64,000 nucleotides of DNA from Cyanobium sp. N.Huapi 1H5 (GCF_024345535.1 NZ_JAGQBH010000007.1:1-64000), one strand, 5' to 3'; positions 51,002 through 61,031 are shown, numbered from the stretch's first letter. Notes: a model not told the origin generated them from the letters alone. Numbers and translations are program-made.

Positions 51002-51439
51002 CGCGTCACTCTGGAGGGATCGCAGACAGAGGCACCGTCAATGGCACGGTGAACGACAGGGTCAACGGGTCCGGAACGATGGCGGCGGGAGGGGGCGAGG
51101 GAGGTGAGAAAAAAGACTGACCGGAACCACCTGGGGCCAGGGAATCCATGGGGTTGTCCCTGTCGACCTCGGGGCACCTGAAAGGTGTGAGCCGGTGGGG
51201 CCGGTTCGCGCCTTCGTGACGATGCAGGAGGGCATTCCTCAAGGGGGGACTCGAGGAATCAAGGGGCTCCCGAAAAGGGAGAGATCCCAGCGGTGGAGAC
51301 TATTGGAGCAGGGGCTCCGGTGAGTTCGGCCCGGGGAAACCGCGCCGATGGACGAAGTATGGAACGGGGGTCGGAGCTGTCTCTGTACGGTTCACTTTTC
51401 GTAGACACATTGCCGGCTGTGGCGATGAATGAAGAAGCC
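51002..51439. other. 438-bp gap with stacked hairpins, no supported gene
   Basis: Two perfect short hairpins lie together: ATTCCTC/GAGGAAT (51234-51240 with 51253-51259) and CTCCC-GAAAA-GGGAG (51267-51281). It is upstream of the cupin start and downstream of the recD stop, all on the minus strand. One open frame (51006-51242, minus) is Pro-rich and not convincing. A long structured leader or a small RNA is possible; nothing else is evident. Confidence 0.35.
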
Positions 51440-53131
51440 TTACGGCTCCCCCTCGGCCGCGCGGCCGTCCTCCCCGGCGCTGAGCAGCAGGGCCCTCTGA
51501 CGGGCCCGGGTCAGGGCGGTGTAGAGCAGCCGCCCGTCGCGGGCGGCGCCGCTGGGCAGCAGCACGATCACCTCCTCGGCCTCGCTGCCCTGGGCCTTGT
51601 GGACCGTCAGGCCCAGGGCCGGCTCAGCGGCGCCGCCCAGCTGGCCGGGGTGGATCCAGAGCGGCTCCCCCTCCCCGTCCCCGAACAGCAGGCGGGCCGA
51701 GGGCCCGGGGCCGCCCACGAGCACGCCCACATCCCCATTGGCCAGGTCCAGTTCCGGCAGGTTGCGGCGGCAGAGAACGGGGGTGCCCGGGGGCAGATCC
51801 TGAAGATCCCCATCCCGACGGTCCCCCAGCAGGGTCCGATGGATCGCCTCCAGACCCCAGCGGCCCTGGCGCTGGGGGGCCATCACCAGCAGGCGGTCCC
51901 GCTCGGCCAGCAGGGCCCGGCATCCCTGCTCGGAGCCCGGCCGGCAGCCGCCCGCCAGCCGGGCCAGTTCGTTCTGGTGGCGGCGCAGCCGCTCCAGCAG
52001 CTCTGGCGGCAGGGTCCGGGGGGAGCAGGGGCGCCACTGGAGGTTGTCGGTGCTTTTCAGGCCCTGCAGCAGGGGGCGGATGGCGGCGATCGGATCCGGA
52101 TCCTGCGGGCCGGGGGCGGCCCCCAGCCCCTGGCGCAGGGCGGCGGCCACGGCGGCGATGGCCCCGGCGTTGCGGTAGGTGGTGGTCAGGGTGATGGCGG
52201 CGTCCCCCAGCCGGTGGCGGTGTTCGGGCCGCTGCAGGTCCTCCAGCACGGCCCCGGGGGCGATCGGCGGCAGCTGGGCCGGGTCGCCCACCAACACCAG
52301 CCGACAGGTGCTGGGCAGGGCCTCCAGCAGGGCCCCCATCAGAGCCAGATCCACCATCGAGACCTCATCCACCACCAGCAGGTCGATGTCGAGGGGCCGG
52401 CCGCGGTGGCGGCCGAAACGGTCGCCGCGGCTCTCCAGCAGCCGGTGCAGGGTGGTGCAGGGAAGGGTGCCGCCGGTGGCGGCCCGCAGCCGGCCCGCCG
52501 CCTTGCCGGTGGGTGCCGCCAGATGGACGCGGGCGTCGGGCTGGCTGGCCCGGTGGGCCGCGATCATCGCCGCCACCGTGCTGGTCTTGCCGGTGCCGGG
52601 TCCCCCCTCCAGCAGCACCAGCCCGTGGCGAAGCACCGCCGCCACCGCCTGCCGCTGCCGGCCATCGAGACTCCGGGGAGCGCCGGGCTCCGCAGGGCCT
52701 GGCTCCGCATCGCTGGGAGCCGCAGGGTCAGGCTGCGCAGGGCCAGTGGCCTCGCCGACGGCGTCCGGCTCCGGGGCCCCGGCGCGGGCGATCAGGGCTC
52801 CGATCACCGCCTGCCGCTGCCGCTGCCAGCGGCGCCACTGCAGACGATCGTCCTCGAGGGCCAGGGGGCCATCCGGATCGCCGCAGAGCGGACTGGCCGC
52901 CAGGGCCCGGCGGTGCCCGTCCGGCCAGGCTCCTTCGCTCACTTCCACCGGTCTCGGGCCCCGCAGGTCCAGCTCCAGCTCGCCCCGGGCCAGGGCCGCG
53001 GTGAGGGCGGCGATCAGCTCGCCGACCAGGGGATCGGCGGGGGTGCCGTGCAGGCGGGGCAGGGCTTCGGCCAGGCCGAGGGCCAGGGCTGCCACCCAGG
53101 GCTGGGGGGTGGGGAGGAGGGGGCCTCTCAT
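51440..53131 (-). CDS. recD: Exodeoxyribonuclease V alpha subunit RecD
   Basis: A 563-aa SF1 helicase. Walker A is LLEGGPGTGKTSTVAAMIA, the DE-box is LLVVDEVSMVDLALMGALLE, and the C-terminal motif VI region ends LLYTALTRARQRALLLS, typical of RecD. The N-terminal part (1-150) is a shorter subunit-interaction domain. Its start overlaps the recB stop by 4 nt. It is the fast 5'-3' motor of RecBCD. Confidence 0.93.
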   Translation of the reverse strand: MRGPLLPTPQPWVAALALGLAEALPRLHGTPADPLVGELIAALTAALARGELELDLRGPRPVEVSEGAWPDGHRRALAASPLCGDPDGPLALEDDRLQWRRWQRQRQAVIGALIARAGAPEPDAVGEATGPAQPDPAAPSDAEPGPAEPGAPRSLDGRQRQAVAAVLRHGLVLLEGGPGTGKTSTVAAMIAAHRASQPDARVHLAAPTGKAAGRLRAATGGTLPCTTLHRLLESRGDRFGRHRGRPLDIDLLVVDEVSMVDLALMGALLEALPSTCRLVLVGDPAQLPPIAPGAVLEDLQRPEHRHRLGDAAITLTTTYRNAGAIAAVAAALRQGLGAAPGPQDPDPIAAIRPLLQGLKSTDNLQWRPCSPRTLPPELLERLRRHQNELARLAGGCRPGSEQGCRALLAERDRLLVMAPQRQGRWGLEAIHRTLLGDRRDGDLQDLPPGTPVLCRRNLPELDLANGDVGVLVGGPGPSARLLFGDGEGEPLWIHPGQLGGAAEPALGLTVHKAQGSEAEEVIVLLPSGAARDGRLLYTALTRARQRALLLSAGEDGRAAEGEP

Positions 53132-56100
53132 GACGCCCCCTTGACGCTGTCGGCGGCGGCATGGCCGCCCAGGGCCCCGTCGAGGGCCAGAAGCCTCCCC
53201 AGGGGCGGCCGCTCCACGAACATCCCCGGCACGGCTCCGCCCGGCGCCTGCGCCCCCGCTTCCCCGGGCGCTCCGCGCAGGAAGACGTAGGCGTACCCCC
53301 CCAGATGGCGCTCGGGGTCGTAGCCGGGCAGGCGCCAGGCCAGGTAGCGGTGCAGGGCCACCAGGTAGAGGTGGGCCTGGAGGGGGTAGTGGCTCTGGGC
53401 CATCAGGGCGGCCATCGCCTCCCGGCCGTAGTGGCGGGGGCCGCAGGCCAGGGGCCTGCCCTCACCATCCCGCCGGCCCAGCCAGTTGCTCTTCCAGTCG
53501 GCCACCCACCAGCGCTCCTGGCCATCGGCATCGCTGGCGGTGAAGACCAGGTCGATCGAGCCCGTGAGGAAGCCGCGGCTGGCCACCGGCAGGCTGCCCA
53601 CGGTGGCGGCGTAGGCGGCACCGAATTCGCCGCCGGGATGGTCGGCGAAGGCCGCCGCCAGCTCCGGCGCCCTGGCGAAGCCGAGGGTGAGGTCGAAGCT
53701 GAGTTCGTTGAGCCGGCGCTCCGGCCCCAGATCGGCCACCCGCAGGGACCCCAGCCCGCCGCCGAAGGGGGTGAGGCGCACCTGCTCCAGGCCCCGCAGC
53801 AGCGGCTCCAGGTCTTCCGTCTCCAGCCCGGCCCGGCGCAGCTCCCGTTCCACCAGTTCCCGGCTGGCGGGCGAGTCGGTGGGAACCCGGTAGTCCAGCT
53901 GCTCCAGCATCCGGTGCAGACAGTCCCCGGCCCCCGGACCGCGGGCGAAGCCGGCCAGGGGACCCTGCTCCGGCCACAGGGCCGCGTCGCCCCCTTCCGG
54001 AGCCTCGTCTTCGGGGCTGGGATCGCTGGTGTCGCGGCCTTCATCGAGGGCCGCCTCCGAGACGACGGCGCCGTGGGCGGCGCGGGTCCAGCCCGTGTAG
54101 CTGCTGCGGCCCCAGCTGGTGTCCAGGGTGCGCCGGGGCACCGGTCCGCAGCGCAGGGCCTCCACCGCCGCCGGTGCCGGCGCCAGGGTGCGCGGGGGGG
54201 CCGGCTCCGCGGCGCCCTGGTGCAGCTCCAGGCCCAGGGCCCGACGCTCGATCTCCTCCAGAAGCCGCGCCTGCCAGTCCCCGTCGCTGCGCCCGCTGAT
54301 GGGGCCATCGTCCTCGGGGTCGGGAAGGGGGTCGCCTGGGAAGAGCCAGGGGAACAGGGGATTCGCCTGCTGGCCCTTCGCCGGCCCCCAGGCGAGCAGC
54401 AGCAGGTGCTGGGCCCGGGTGACGGCCACGTAGGCCAGCCGCTCCCGCTCGGCCCGTTCCGCATCCCTGTGCTGGCGCAGCGCCTGCCATCCCTGCCCCC
54501 AGACGGGACGGAGGTGCAGGTCGAGTCGGGCGCCCGCGCCATCGGACGGATGCCAGCGGAGTCCCACCCGGTGGCCTCCGGCGGGGGGGGTGCCCGCCGC
54601 CTGCCAGAGGTAGGGACAGATCACCACGGGGAACTCCAGTCCCTTGCTGCGGTGCACCGTGATCACCGTCACCGCCTCATCAGCCTTGTCGCTGTGGGCC
54701 TGGTGCGACTCCGGGATGGTGCCGCTGGCCCGGGTCTGGTCGAGGCGCAGGCGCCGCAGCCAGTCGGCGGCGGCCACCAGGGAGAGCCGTTCGACGTGCA
54801 GTCGCTCCTGGAGCAGCTCGGCCACCTGCTGCAGGTCGGCCAGCAGCCGGCCGCTGACGCTCAGTCGGGCCAGCCCCTCCCCGTCCACCAGCCGCGAGAG
54901 CACCCCGAGCGGTCCCTGATGGGGCAGGTCCCGGGCCAGGGCCTGGAGCCGGCCGGCCAGTTCACTCCACTCAGCCGGAGCGGCTTCGGCGATCCGCCGT
55001 GCCGACCAGCCCAGCAGGGGGGAGGCGGCCAACAGCCGCAGGCGGCCCGGATCAGCCGGATCGGCCAGGGCATCGAGCAGCCGCTGCAGGGCGGTGGCGG
55101 CCGGGCTGGCGAACACGTCGGCCTTGCTCACCAGCCGGCTGGCGATGTGCCGCCGCTCCAGGGCGCTGCGCAGTTCCTCCGCCTGGCGGTGGTTGTGGAC
55201 CAGCAGGGCGATGTCGCTCGCCCGCAGGGGCGAGGGGGGCCGCCCGTCGCCGAACGCCAGGGCGGGGGCCTGCTCCAGCAGCTCCAGGACGGCGTTGGCC
55301 ACCAGGGCGGGCAGGCGGTCCTCCAGGCCACCCCGGCTCGGCAGGGAATCGCCCGCCCCCCGATCCCCCCCCAGCCAGAGCAGGCGCACCGGCGCCATGT
55401 CGTCGGGCCCGCTTCGCCGCGAACGGGCCAGCACCGCCGGTACCGGCAGGCCGGAGCGGGGCAGGCCCGACGACGTCATCAGGCCGTTCAGGCTCCCGAT
55501 CAGCGCCGGAGTCGAGCGGCGGTTCTCCTGCAGCGCCAGCACGCGCGCCGCGCTGCGGCGGGCCAGCCGGTAGGTGTCCAGATCGCCGCCGCGGAAGCGG
55601 TAGATGGCCTGCTTCGGATCCCCCACCATCACCAGCAGGTGGGCGCCGCCAGTGAAGGCCAGCTTCAGGATCCGCCACTGGACCGGGTCCGTGTCCTGGA
55701 ATTCATCGATCAGCGCGGCCCGGTAGCGCTGCCCCACCGCCCGCAGCAGGGGGGTGGGGGCCGTGGCGTCCGGGCCGGGGTCGAGCCCCTCCAGCAGCTG
55801 GGCGAAGCCGATGCTGCCGCTGCGGGCCCGGCGCCGGGCCAGCTCCGCCCGCCCCCAGTGGCAGCCATGCAGCAGCACCGCCTCCGCCGGACCCTCCCGC
55901 ACGGCGGCCACCGCCTCCAGGAGCCCATGGCCGGGCAGCCGGATCTCCCGCTCCGCCCCTTCCGCTTTCCGGGCGGCCCGGCAGAAGGGGTCGGGGTGGA
56001 AATAGGACCCCAGTTCCTTCTGGGCCATCAGGGCGGCGGAGCTGCCCCCCTCGGGCTGCTCGGCGAGCCAGGCGTCGACCAGCTCGCTGCGATCGCTTCG

Positions 56101-56934
56101 GGGCCTGACGGCATAGGGCGTGGTGGCGCTGGCACCGGCGGCCCGCCACTCCGCAGCGGCGGCGCGGAAGGCCTGCTCCAGGTCGCGGCCCCCGTCTGTC
56201 CAGGCCTGCCGGAACCGAGCCCAGGGCTCCTCCCACAGCGCCCCCAGCTGCTCCGCCAGCGGGCGCTCCAGGCCCAGGCCCGCCGGCAGGGGATCGAGGG
56301 CCAGGCCGGGGTCGCCATCGAGCAGCAGCAGCAGCCGCTCCAGATCCCCCAGGTCGATGGCCGCCGCCAGCCCCTCCACCAGGTGCAGGGGAAGGGCCAG
56401 CACCTGCTGCTGCCAGTAGTCGTGGGCGACCTGGCGCACCAGGTCGGCGGCGTCGGTCTCCAGCGTCAGTTCAGGGGGGCGGGCGGCCTCCATGGCGTGG
56501 CGCCGCAGGGTCCGCTGGCAGAAGCCGTGGATGGTGGTGATGTCGGCGGCGTCGAGCTCCTCGAGGGCCAGCAGCAGCAGGCCCTGCACCGTGCCGCGGG
56601 CGCCGGGCTCTTCCGGCTGGCGCTCCAGCCATTCGGCCAGCACCGGATCGGGCGCCGCCCAGCCGTCGGGGGGCTGGAGGCCGGTGAGGGCCTGCTGGAG
56701 CCGGCGGCCGATGCGATCGCGCAGTTCCGCCGCCGCGGCATTGGTGTAGGTGACCACCAGCAGTTCACGCAGGCCGATCCGCTTCTCGGCCAGGAGCCGC
56801 AGCACCAGATGGGCCAGGGCGAAGGTCTTGCCGGTGCCGGCGCTGGCCTCCAGCAGCACGACGCCGTCATCGAGGCTGACGTTGTTGGCCTCGAAGCGCT
56901 CGGGCCCGGAGGTGCCGTCGGCGGCGACGGTCAT
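53128..56934 (-). CDS. recB: Exodeoxyribonuclease V beta subunit RecB
   Basis: A 1268-aa UvrD-like helicase-nuclease. Starting at ATG 56934 (overlapping the recC stop by 4 nt), it shows LLEASAGTGKTFALAHLVLR, VVTYTNAAAAELRDRI, LIDEFQDTDPVQW, MVGDPKQAIYRFRGGD and VTVITVHRSKGLEFPVV. The C-terminal nuclease domain keeps GSIDLVF and VADWKSNWLG, the metal-binding and catalytic Asp/Lys. So both helicase and nuclease should be active. The open frame runs upstream to 57192 but that part overlaps recC. Confidence 0.95.
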   Translation of the reverse strand: MTVAADGTSGPERFEANNVSLDDGVVLLEASAGTGKTFALAHLVLRLLAEKRIGLRELLVVTYTNAAAAELRDRIGRRLQQALTGLQPPDGWAAPDPVLAEWLERQPEEPGARGTVQGLLLLALEELDAADITTIHGFCQRTLRRHAMEAARPPELTLETDAADLVRQVAHDYWQQQVLALPLHLVEGLAAAIDLGDLERLLLLLDGDPGLALDPLPAGLGLERPLAEQLGALWEEPWARFRQAWTDGGRDLEQAFRAAAAEWRAAGASATTPYAVRPRSDRSELVDAWLAEQPEGGSSAALMAQKELGSYFHPDPFCRAARKAEGAEREIRLPGHGLLEAVAAVREGPAEAVLLHGCHWGRAELARRRARSGSIGFAQLLEGLDPGPDATAPTPLLRAVGQRYRAALIDEFQDTDPVQWRILKLAFTGGAHLLVMVGDPKQAIYRFRGGDLDTYRLARRSAARVLALQENRRSTPALIGSLNGLMTSSGLPRSGLPVPAVLARSRRSGPDDMAPVRLLWLGGDRGAGDSLPSRGGLEDRLPALVANAVLELLEQAPALAFGDGRPPSPLRASDIALLVHNHRQAEELRSALERRHIASRLVSKADVFASPAATALQRLLDALADPADPGRLRLLAASPLLGWSARRIAEAAPAEWSELAGRLQALARDLPHQGPLGVLSRLVDGEGLARLSVSGRLLADLQQVAELLQERLHVERLSLVAAADWLRRLRLDQTRASGTIPESHQAHSDKADEAVTVITVHRSKGLEFPVVICPYLWQAAGTPPAGGHRVGLRWHPSDGAGARLDLHLRPVWGQGWQALRQHRDAERAERERLAYVAVTRAQHLLLLAWGPAKGQQANPLFPWLFPGDPLPDPEDDGPISGRSDGDWQARLLEEIERRALGLELHQGAAEPAPPRTLAPAPAAVEALRCGPVPRRTLDTSWGRSSYTGWTRAAHGAVVSEAALDEGRDTSDPSPEDEAPEGGDAALWPEQGPLAGFARGPGAGDCLHRMLEQLDYRVPTDSPASRELVERELRRAGLETEDLEPLLRGLEQVRLTPFGGGLGSLRVADLGPERRLNELSFDLTLGFARAPELAAAFADHPGGEFGAAYAATVGSLPVASRGFLTGSIDLVFTASDADGQERWWVADWKSNWLGRRDGEGRPLACGPRHYGREAMAALMAQSHYPLQAHLYLVALHRYLAWRLPGYDPERHLGGYAYVFLRGAPGEAGAQAPGGAVPGMFVERPPLGRLLALDGALGGHAAADSVKGAS

Positions 56935-59900
56935 CGCTCCACCTCCGCCTCCAGCAGGGGGGAGAAGAGGTCGCTGGCCAGGGCCAGGACGTCCGGCGTC
57001 AGCAGATCGTCCGCCGCAAGGCCAGGGCCGAAGCAGGCCTCCATCTCGGCCCGATCCCGCTCGCCGGCGTGGAAGCCGGAACCCTCCCAGGTGCTGGCGG
57101 CCTTGGCCCGTCCCTTGCCCGGCCGCTTGCGCTCGCCCGCCGCGTGGCTCCAGCCCGTTTCCGGCGGCACCGGCCATCCCCGGCTGCGCCACTGCCGCTG
57201 CAGCCCGGCCAGACGCTCCAGTTCATCCCGTGCCGCCTCCGGGTCCGGTGCCGTGAGCTCCAGCACAGGCACGTAGCCATCGCCGTCCCGGGCGATCAGC
57301 ACCCCCCGGCGCGGGGCGGCACCGGCGGCGCTGGCCAGCAGGAGCTGGAGCCAGAGTTCCAGCCGGTGGCTGACCCGGGCCTGGGCCGTGTGGGCCAGCA
57401 CGACGGCGTCGCCCCGCCAGGGGATCGCGGCCTGCCAGGGGCCCCAGTGGTGGCTGGGGCGCCGGGGCGGACCGAGGGCCTCCAGGGCGTCGACCAGGCC
57501 CGTCCAGCGGCGCTGCAGGAGCTGCGCCTCCAGGGGGCCCGCCGCTCCGGGCGGCAGCAGGCCCTCGCCCCGGTGCCGCTCGAGCCAGTCGGCGGCCGAC
57601 CGGGGAGCCTCTCCGCCGGGCTCCCCCTCGCTGCGCTGCAGGGACTTCCGCAGCAGGGAGGAGCGCTGCCTCTCCTCCAGGGCCAAGGCCTCGAGGTCGT
57701 CGACCCGCTTCTCCCACTCCCCGGTCCGCAGGCCCAGGGACCGCAGCCAGTGCTTCTGGGGCGCCACCAGCCAGTCCCGCAGGTCGGCATAGGCCTCGCC
57801 GTCGCCGGCGGGGGGAGCCTCCCGGGGGGTTGCTCCGGCCAGCAGCGCTGCGGGCGGCGTCGGCCGATCGCCGGCCAGGCGGCGCACCGCCTCCAGCAGC
57901 CGCCGGTCGCAGCTGGGGGCCTCCCGCCCGCCTGCGGGCAGGAAGTTGCGCCGGTCGAGGGGGTTGGCGGCGTGCTCCACCAGCAGCCGCCCCATGGCCT
58001 CCCCATCCAGCTGGCCGGCCAGCCACTGCAGCCACTGGCCCACCGGTCCGGAGGGGGGCAGGACGGCGCCGGTGCGGTCGTCGCGGCAGCTCCAGCTCAG
58101 CAGCAGATGGTCCCGGGCGGAGAGCAGGGCCTCCATCAGCACGTAGCGGTCCTGGTCGGCGGGGTGGGGATCGCCGAGCTGGCGCTGGCCCTCCATCAGG
58201 TGGAAGGCGGGCCGGTCGCCGGGCCGGGGAAACAGGCCCGCATCCAGCCCCATCAGCACGATCACCCGGTAGGGGATGGCCCGCATCGGTTCGAGGGCAC
58301 TGATGGTGAGGGCGCCGCTGCGGTGGCCGAAGCGGCCGCTCTCGGCCCCGAGCAGCTCCCGCAGCGCGGCGGCCACCACCGGCGCTTCCAGGGACAGGGT
58401 GCAGGCAGCGGCGGCCGTCTGCCAGGCGTCGATGGCCCCCATCAGGTCGGTCCGCTCGCCGGCGGCGTCGCCCGATGCACCGAAGAGGTCATCGATCAAC
58501 CGCCGCAGCCGCTCCGCCCAGACGCCGACCGTTCCGCCCCGGCGCAGCTCCCCCAGCCCATGGCGCAGCCGCCCCAGCAGGTGCAGCCAGCGGCCGGTCA
58601 GCTCCAGGGGCACTCCGGCCTCCCAGGGGGCGGTCTCCCCGGGCGCCAGGCCCGGGGCGGCGGGCAGCACCAGGCCGAGCAGCAGCCGGTCGATCGTCCA
58701 GGCCAGGCTGTGGCAGGGCGGGTCCTTCTCCTGGCCGTCCAGGCCCCAGCGGAAGCCCGCCTCCTGCAGCGCCTCCACCAGGCGGGCCGCCTCGCCAAGG
58801 TCAAGGCCGAACCGCTCGAGCAGGGGCCCGCAGCCCAGCAGGGTCTCCAGGCCGCTGGCGGTCAGCCGGGTGCCGGCCAGCTCCAGGAGCAGCAGCAGGG
58901 TGCTGGCCATCCCCGCCCCGTCCTGCTGGCTGCGGTCGGTGAGGCGCCAGGGGAGTTCCACCTCCGTGGCGTGGGCATCGCCGAACACCGACGCCACCAG
59001 GGGGGCGAATCCGTCGATGTCGGGTGTCATCACCAGGATGTCCCGCGGTTCGAGGCCGGGGTCGGCCGCCAGGAGCTGCAGCAGGCGGTCGCGCACGATC
59101 TGCACCTGGCGCAGCCGGCCGGGACAGGCGTGGAACTCCAGGGAGTGGTCCTGCGGATCCATGGCCAGGGGCCGGCTCCGGTCGGCGTCGGCCAGCTGCT
59201 CCTGCAGCTGGGCCAGCAGGGGGGGGCGGGTGGTGCCGGCGGCGGCCGCGAAGAAGAGGTCGCGCTCCTGCTCCTCCCCCAGCTGGGCTTCGCCGGTGCC
59301 CTCCAGCAGCTGCTGGAACTCCCCCCCCAGGCGGCCGAAGCGGGCCTCCAGCCCCGGGGCCTCCAGCAGCCAGGCGGCGTCGAGCGGCTGACGCAGGGCC
59401 AGGGCGTCGCTCAGCTCCCGGCGGCGCTCGCCGCAGCGCTGCCAGAGATCGCGGCAGGGCGTCAGCAGGTAGAGGTCCACATTCCGGTGCCGGCTGAGGG
59501 CCTGCAGGAGCTGCACCTGGATCGGCGCCATGCTGCTCAGGCCGAAGAGTCGCAGGGGGGCGCCGCCCGCGTCGGGGCAGGGGCCGCCGCGGCGCAGCCG
59601 GGCGATCAGCTCCTGCACCCGGCGGCCGAACGGTTGGGCGCCCAGCTCCGCCAGCAGGGCGCGGTAAAGGAGGGGCTGCCAGAGCTGGCTGTCGGGCAGC
59701 GGCCGGCCGTGGCCATCGATCGCCTGCCCGCCCTCCCAGGCCCGCAGCAGCTCGGGCCGGTAGAGGGCGTAGTCGTCGAAGGCATCGGCGATCGCTCGCC
59801 CCAGCTGCCAGTGGCCCAGTTCCAGCCGGGCTGCCGACCCCCTGTCGGCGAGCCAGCGGCGCAGCGGTTCCCCTTCCGGTGCGGCAGCGACCGCCGGCAG

Positions 59901-60212
59901 CAGGCCCAGCAGGGGCCAGACGAGCCGGTCGGCACGCCAGGGATCGACGGTCCCGGCCGTGGGAACCTCGCCGGCGGGGGCCAGCAACTGGTCGACCAGC
60001 TGGCGAAGGTGGCTGCCCGGGAAGGGAAAGCGCAGATTGGCGGCGATGCCGCCGAGGTGTTCGGCCAGCTGCTCGCCGAGCCAGCGGCTGGTGGGCCAGG
60101 TGTTGACCACCACCTGGACCTGCTCGAACGGATCGGGCGGGTACAGACGAAGCTGGGCGGCCAGCAGGCGGGCCAGGACCTCGGCCCGGTTGCTGCGAAA
60201 GACCGTCAGCAA
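56931..60212 (-). CDS. recC: Exodeoxyribonuclease V gamma subunit RecC
   Basis: A 1093-aa protein with RecC signatures: VFRSNRAEVLARLLAAQLRL at the N-terminus, FPFPGSHLRQLVDQL, LRLFGLSSMAPIQVQLLQAL, FHACPGRLRQVQIVRDRLLQ, DILVMTPDIDGFAPLV and MRAIPYRVIVLMGLDAGLFP. RecC is a degenerate helicase-nuclease used for Chi recognition and DNA strand splitting. The gene is first in the recCBD run. RecBCD is the known double-strand break resection complex in a subset of cyanobacteria. Confidence 0.95.
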   Translation of the reverse strand: MLTVFRSNRAEVLARLLAAQLRLYPPDPFEQVQVVVNTWPTSRWLGEQLAEHLGGIAANLRFPFPGSHLRQLVDQLLAPAGEVPTAGTVDPWRADRLVWPLLGLLPAVAAAPEGEPLRRWLADRGSAARLELGHWQLGRAIADAFDDYALYRPELLRAWEGGQAIDGHGRPLPDSQLWQPLLYRALLAELGAQPFGRRVQELIARLRRGGPCPDAGGAPLRLFGLSSMAPIQVQLLQALSRHRNVDLYLLTPCRDLWQRCGERRRELSDALALRQPLDAAWLLEAPGLEARFGRLGGEFQQLLEGTGEAQLGEEQERDLFFAAAAGTTRPPLLAQLQEQLADADRSRPLAMDPQDHSLEFHACPGRLRQVQIVRDRLLQLLAADPGLEPRDILVMTPDIDGFAPLVASVFGDAHATEVELPWRLTDRSQQDGAGMASTLLLLLELAGTRLTASGLETLLGCGPLLERFGLDLGEAARLVEALQEAGFRWGLDGQEKDPPCHSLAWTIDRLLLGLVLPAAPGLAPGETAPWEAGVPLELTGRWLHLLGRLRHGLGELRRGGTVGVWAERLRRLIDDLFGASGDAAGERTDLMGAIDAWQTAAAACTLSLEAPVVAAALRELLGAESGRFGHRSGALTISALEPMRAIPYRVIVLMGLDAGLFPRPGDRPAFHLMEGQRQLGDPHPADQDRYVLMEALLSARDHLLLSWSCRDDRTGAVLPPSGPVGQWLQWLAGQLDGEAMGRLLVEHAANPLDRRNFLPAGGREAPSCDRRLLEAVRRLAGDRPTPPAALLAGATPREAPPAGDGEAYADLRDWLVAPQKHWLRSLGLRTGEWEKRVDDLEALALEERQRSSLLRKSLQRSEGEPGGEAPRSAADWLERHRGEGLLPPGAAGPLEAQLLQRRWTGLVDALEALGPPRRPSHHWGPWQAAIPWRGDAVVLAHTAQARVSHRLELWLQLLLASAAGAAPRRGVLIARDGDGYVPVLELTAPDPEAARDELERLAGLQRQWRSRGWPVPPETGWSHAAGERKRPGKGRAKAASTWEGSGFHAGERDRAEMEACFGPGLAADDLLTPDVLALASDLFSPLLEAEVER

Positions 60213-60222
60213 AGGGGCGGGC

Positions 60223-60909
60223 TCAGAGGGCGCGGCTCATCGCCGAGCCGGGGGATGGGGCCGCCACCGGGCTGCCCGCCGCTGCCCCGTTGCTGACCTG
60301 GCGGGTCTGCCGCGTTTCGGGGCAGTAGGCGGTGAGGTCGCCGCCGTAGCAGGCACCGGTGTCGAGCAGGACGATCGAGCCCACGCGCCGCAGGCCTGGA
60401 CCTGGCGTGTGGCCGACGATCACCTCGCCGAAGCGGTCGTCGTAGGCCTGCCAGAAGGCCAGCCTGACGTTGAGGTCGGGCTGCCAGGTGCGGGGATCGA
60501 AGCCGGCATGGGTGGCCACCCAGCCCTGACCCCAGTAGGCGAGGGGCAGCTGGTCGAGGCGGTCGCGCCACAGGCGGCAGCGGGCCGCTCCGAGCTGGCG
60601 GTAGGTGTCGTTGCCATTCAGGTCGGGACGGCCGGGCGCCAGGCCCGTGTCGAGCTGACGCACCAGGTCCCGCTCATGGTTTCCCTTCAGCCACACCGCC
60701 CGCTGGCGACGCACCAGGTCCCAGACCAGTTCCATGGACTCCTCGATGCGGGAGCCGCGGTTGATCACATCGCCGCAGAACACGAGGCGATCACCGGCCG
60801 GCAACTGGACCAGAAGGCGTTGCAGAGCTTCCGCACATCCATGCACATCGCCGATGACCCAGTGGTGGGGAGGACGGTGATGGGGTGGACGCCGGTCCGG
60901 GAACGTCAT
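60223..60909 (-). CDS. Metallophosphoesterase (protein phosphatase/Ap4A hydrolase-like)
   Basis: A 228-aa calcineurin-like phosphoesterase: HWVIGDVHGCAEALQRLL, GDRLVFCGDVINRGSR, LKGNHERDLVRQL and later GWVATHAGFD plus VIVGHTPGPGLRR, giving the full set of metal ligands (D, H, D, N, H, H). ATG 60909 is chosen over an upstream ATG (60960). The stop is 10 nt before recC, so it appears to be the first gene of the recCBD transcription unit. Substrates may be phosphoproteins or dinucleotides. Confidence 0.83.
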   Translation of the reverse strand: MTFPDRRPPHHRPPHHWVIGDVHGCAEALQRLLVQLPAGDRLVFCGDVINRGSRIEESMELVWDLVRRQRAVWLKGNHERDLVRQLDTGLAPGRPDLNGNDTYRQLGAARCRLWRDRLDQLPLAYWGQGWVATHAGFDPRTWQPDLNVRLAFWQAYDDRFGEVIVGHTPGPGLRRVGSIVLLDTGACYGGDLTAYCPETRQTRQVSNGAAAGSPVAAPSPGSAMSRAL

Positions 60910-61031
60910 CAAGAAGGAAGCTTCCCCCCAAGTGTTGCCTCTGGAGTGGGCTTCTGTCACCCCCGCGGGCGGCGGCGGGGCTCCAGCGCTGATACGGTGC
61001 GCCCTCGGTGCACCCCAGGAGGCAACGGGCG

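Noticed and set aside
51006-51242. A 78-codon minus-strand frame in the gap before the cupin gene
   Set aside because: Pro/Ser-rich, with no helix or motif, and it ends right before the cupin start; more likely a leader region.
53161-57276. A 1371-codon open frame on the plus strand
   Set aside because: It is antisense to recB and made of Gln/Gly/Ala/Arg-rich sequence without motifs; high GC suppresses stop codons in opposite frames.
57069-60296. A 1075-codon open frame on the plus strand
   Set aside because: Antisense to recC with low-complexity composition; recC itself has clear family motifs.
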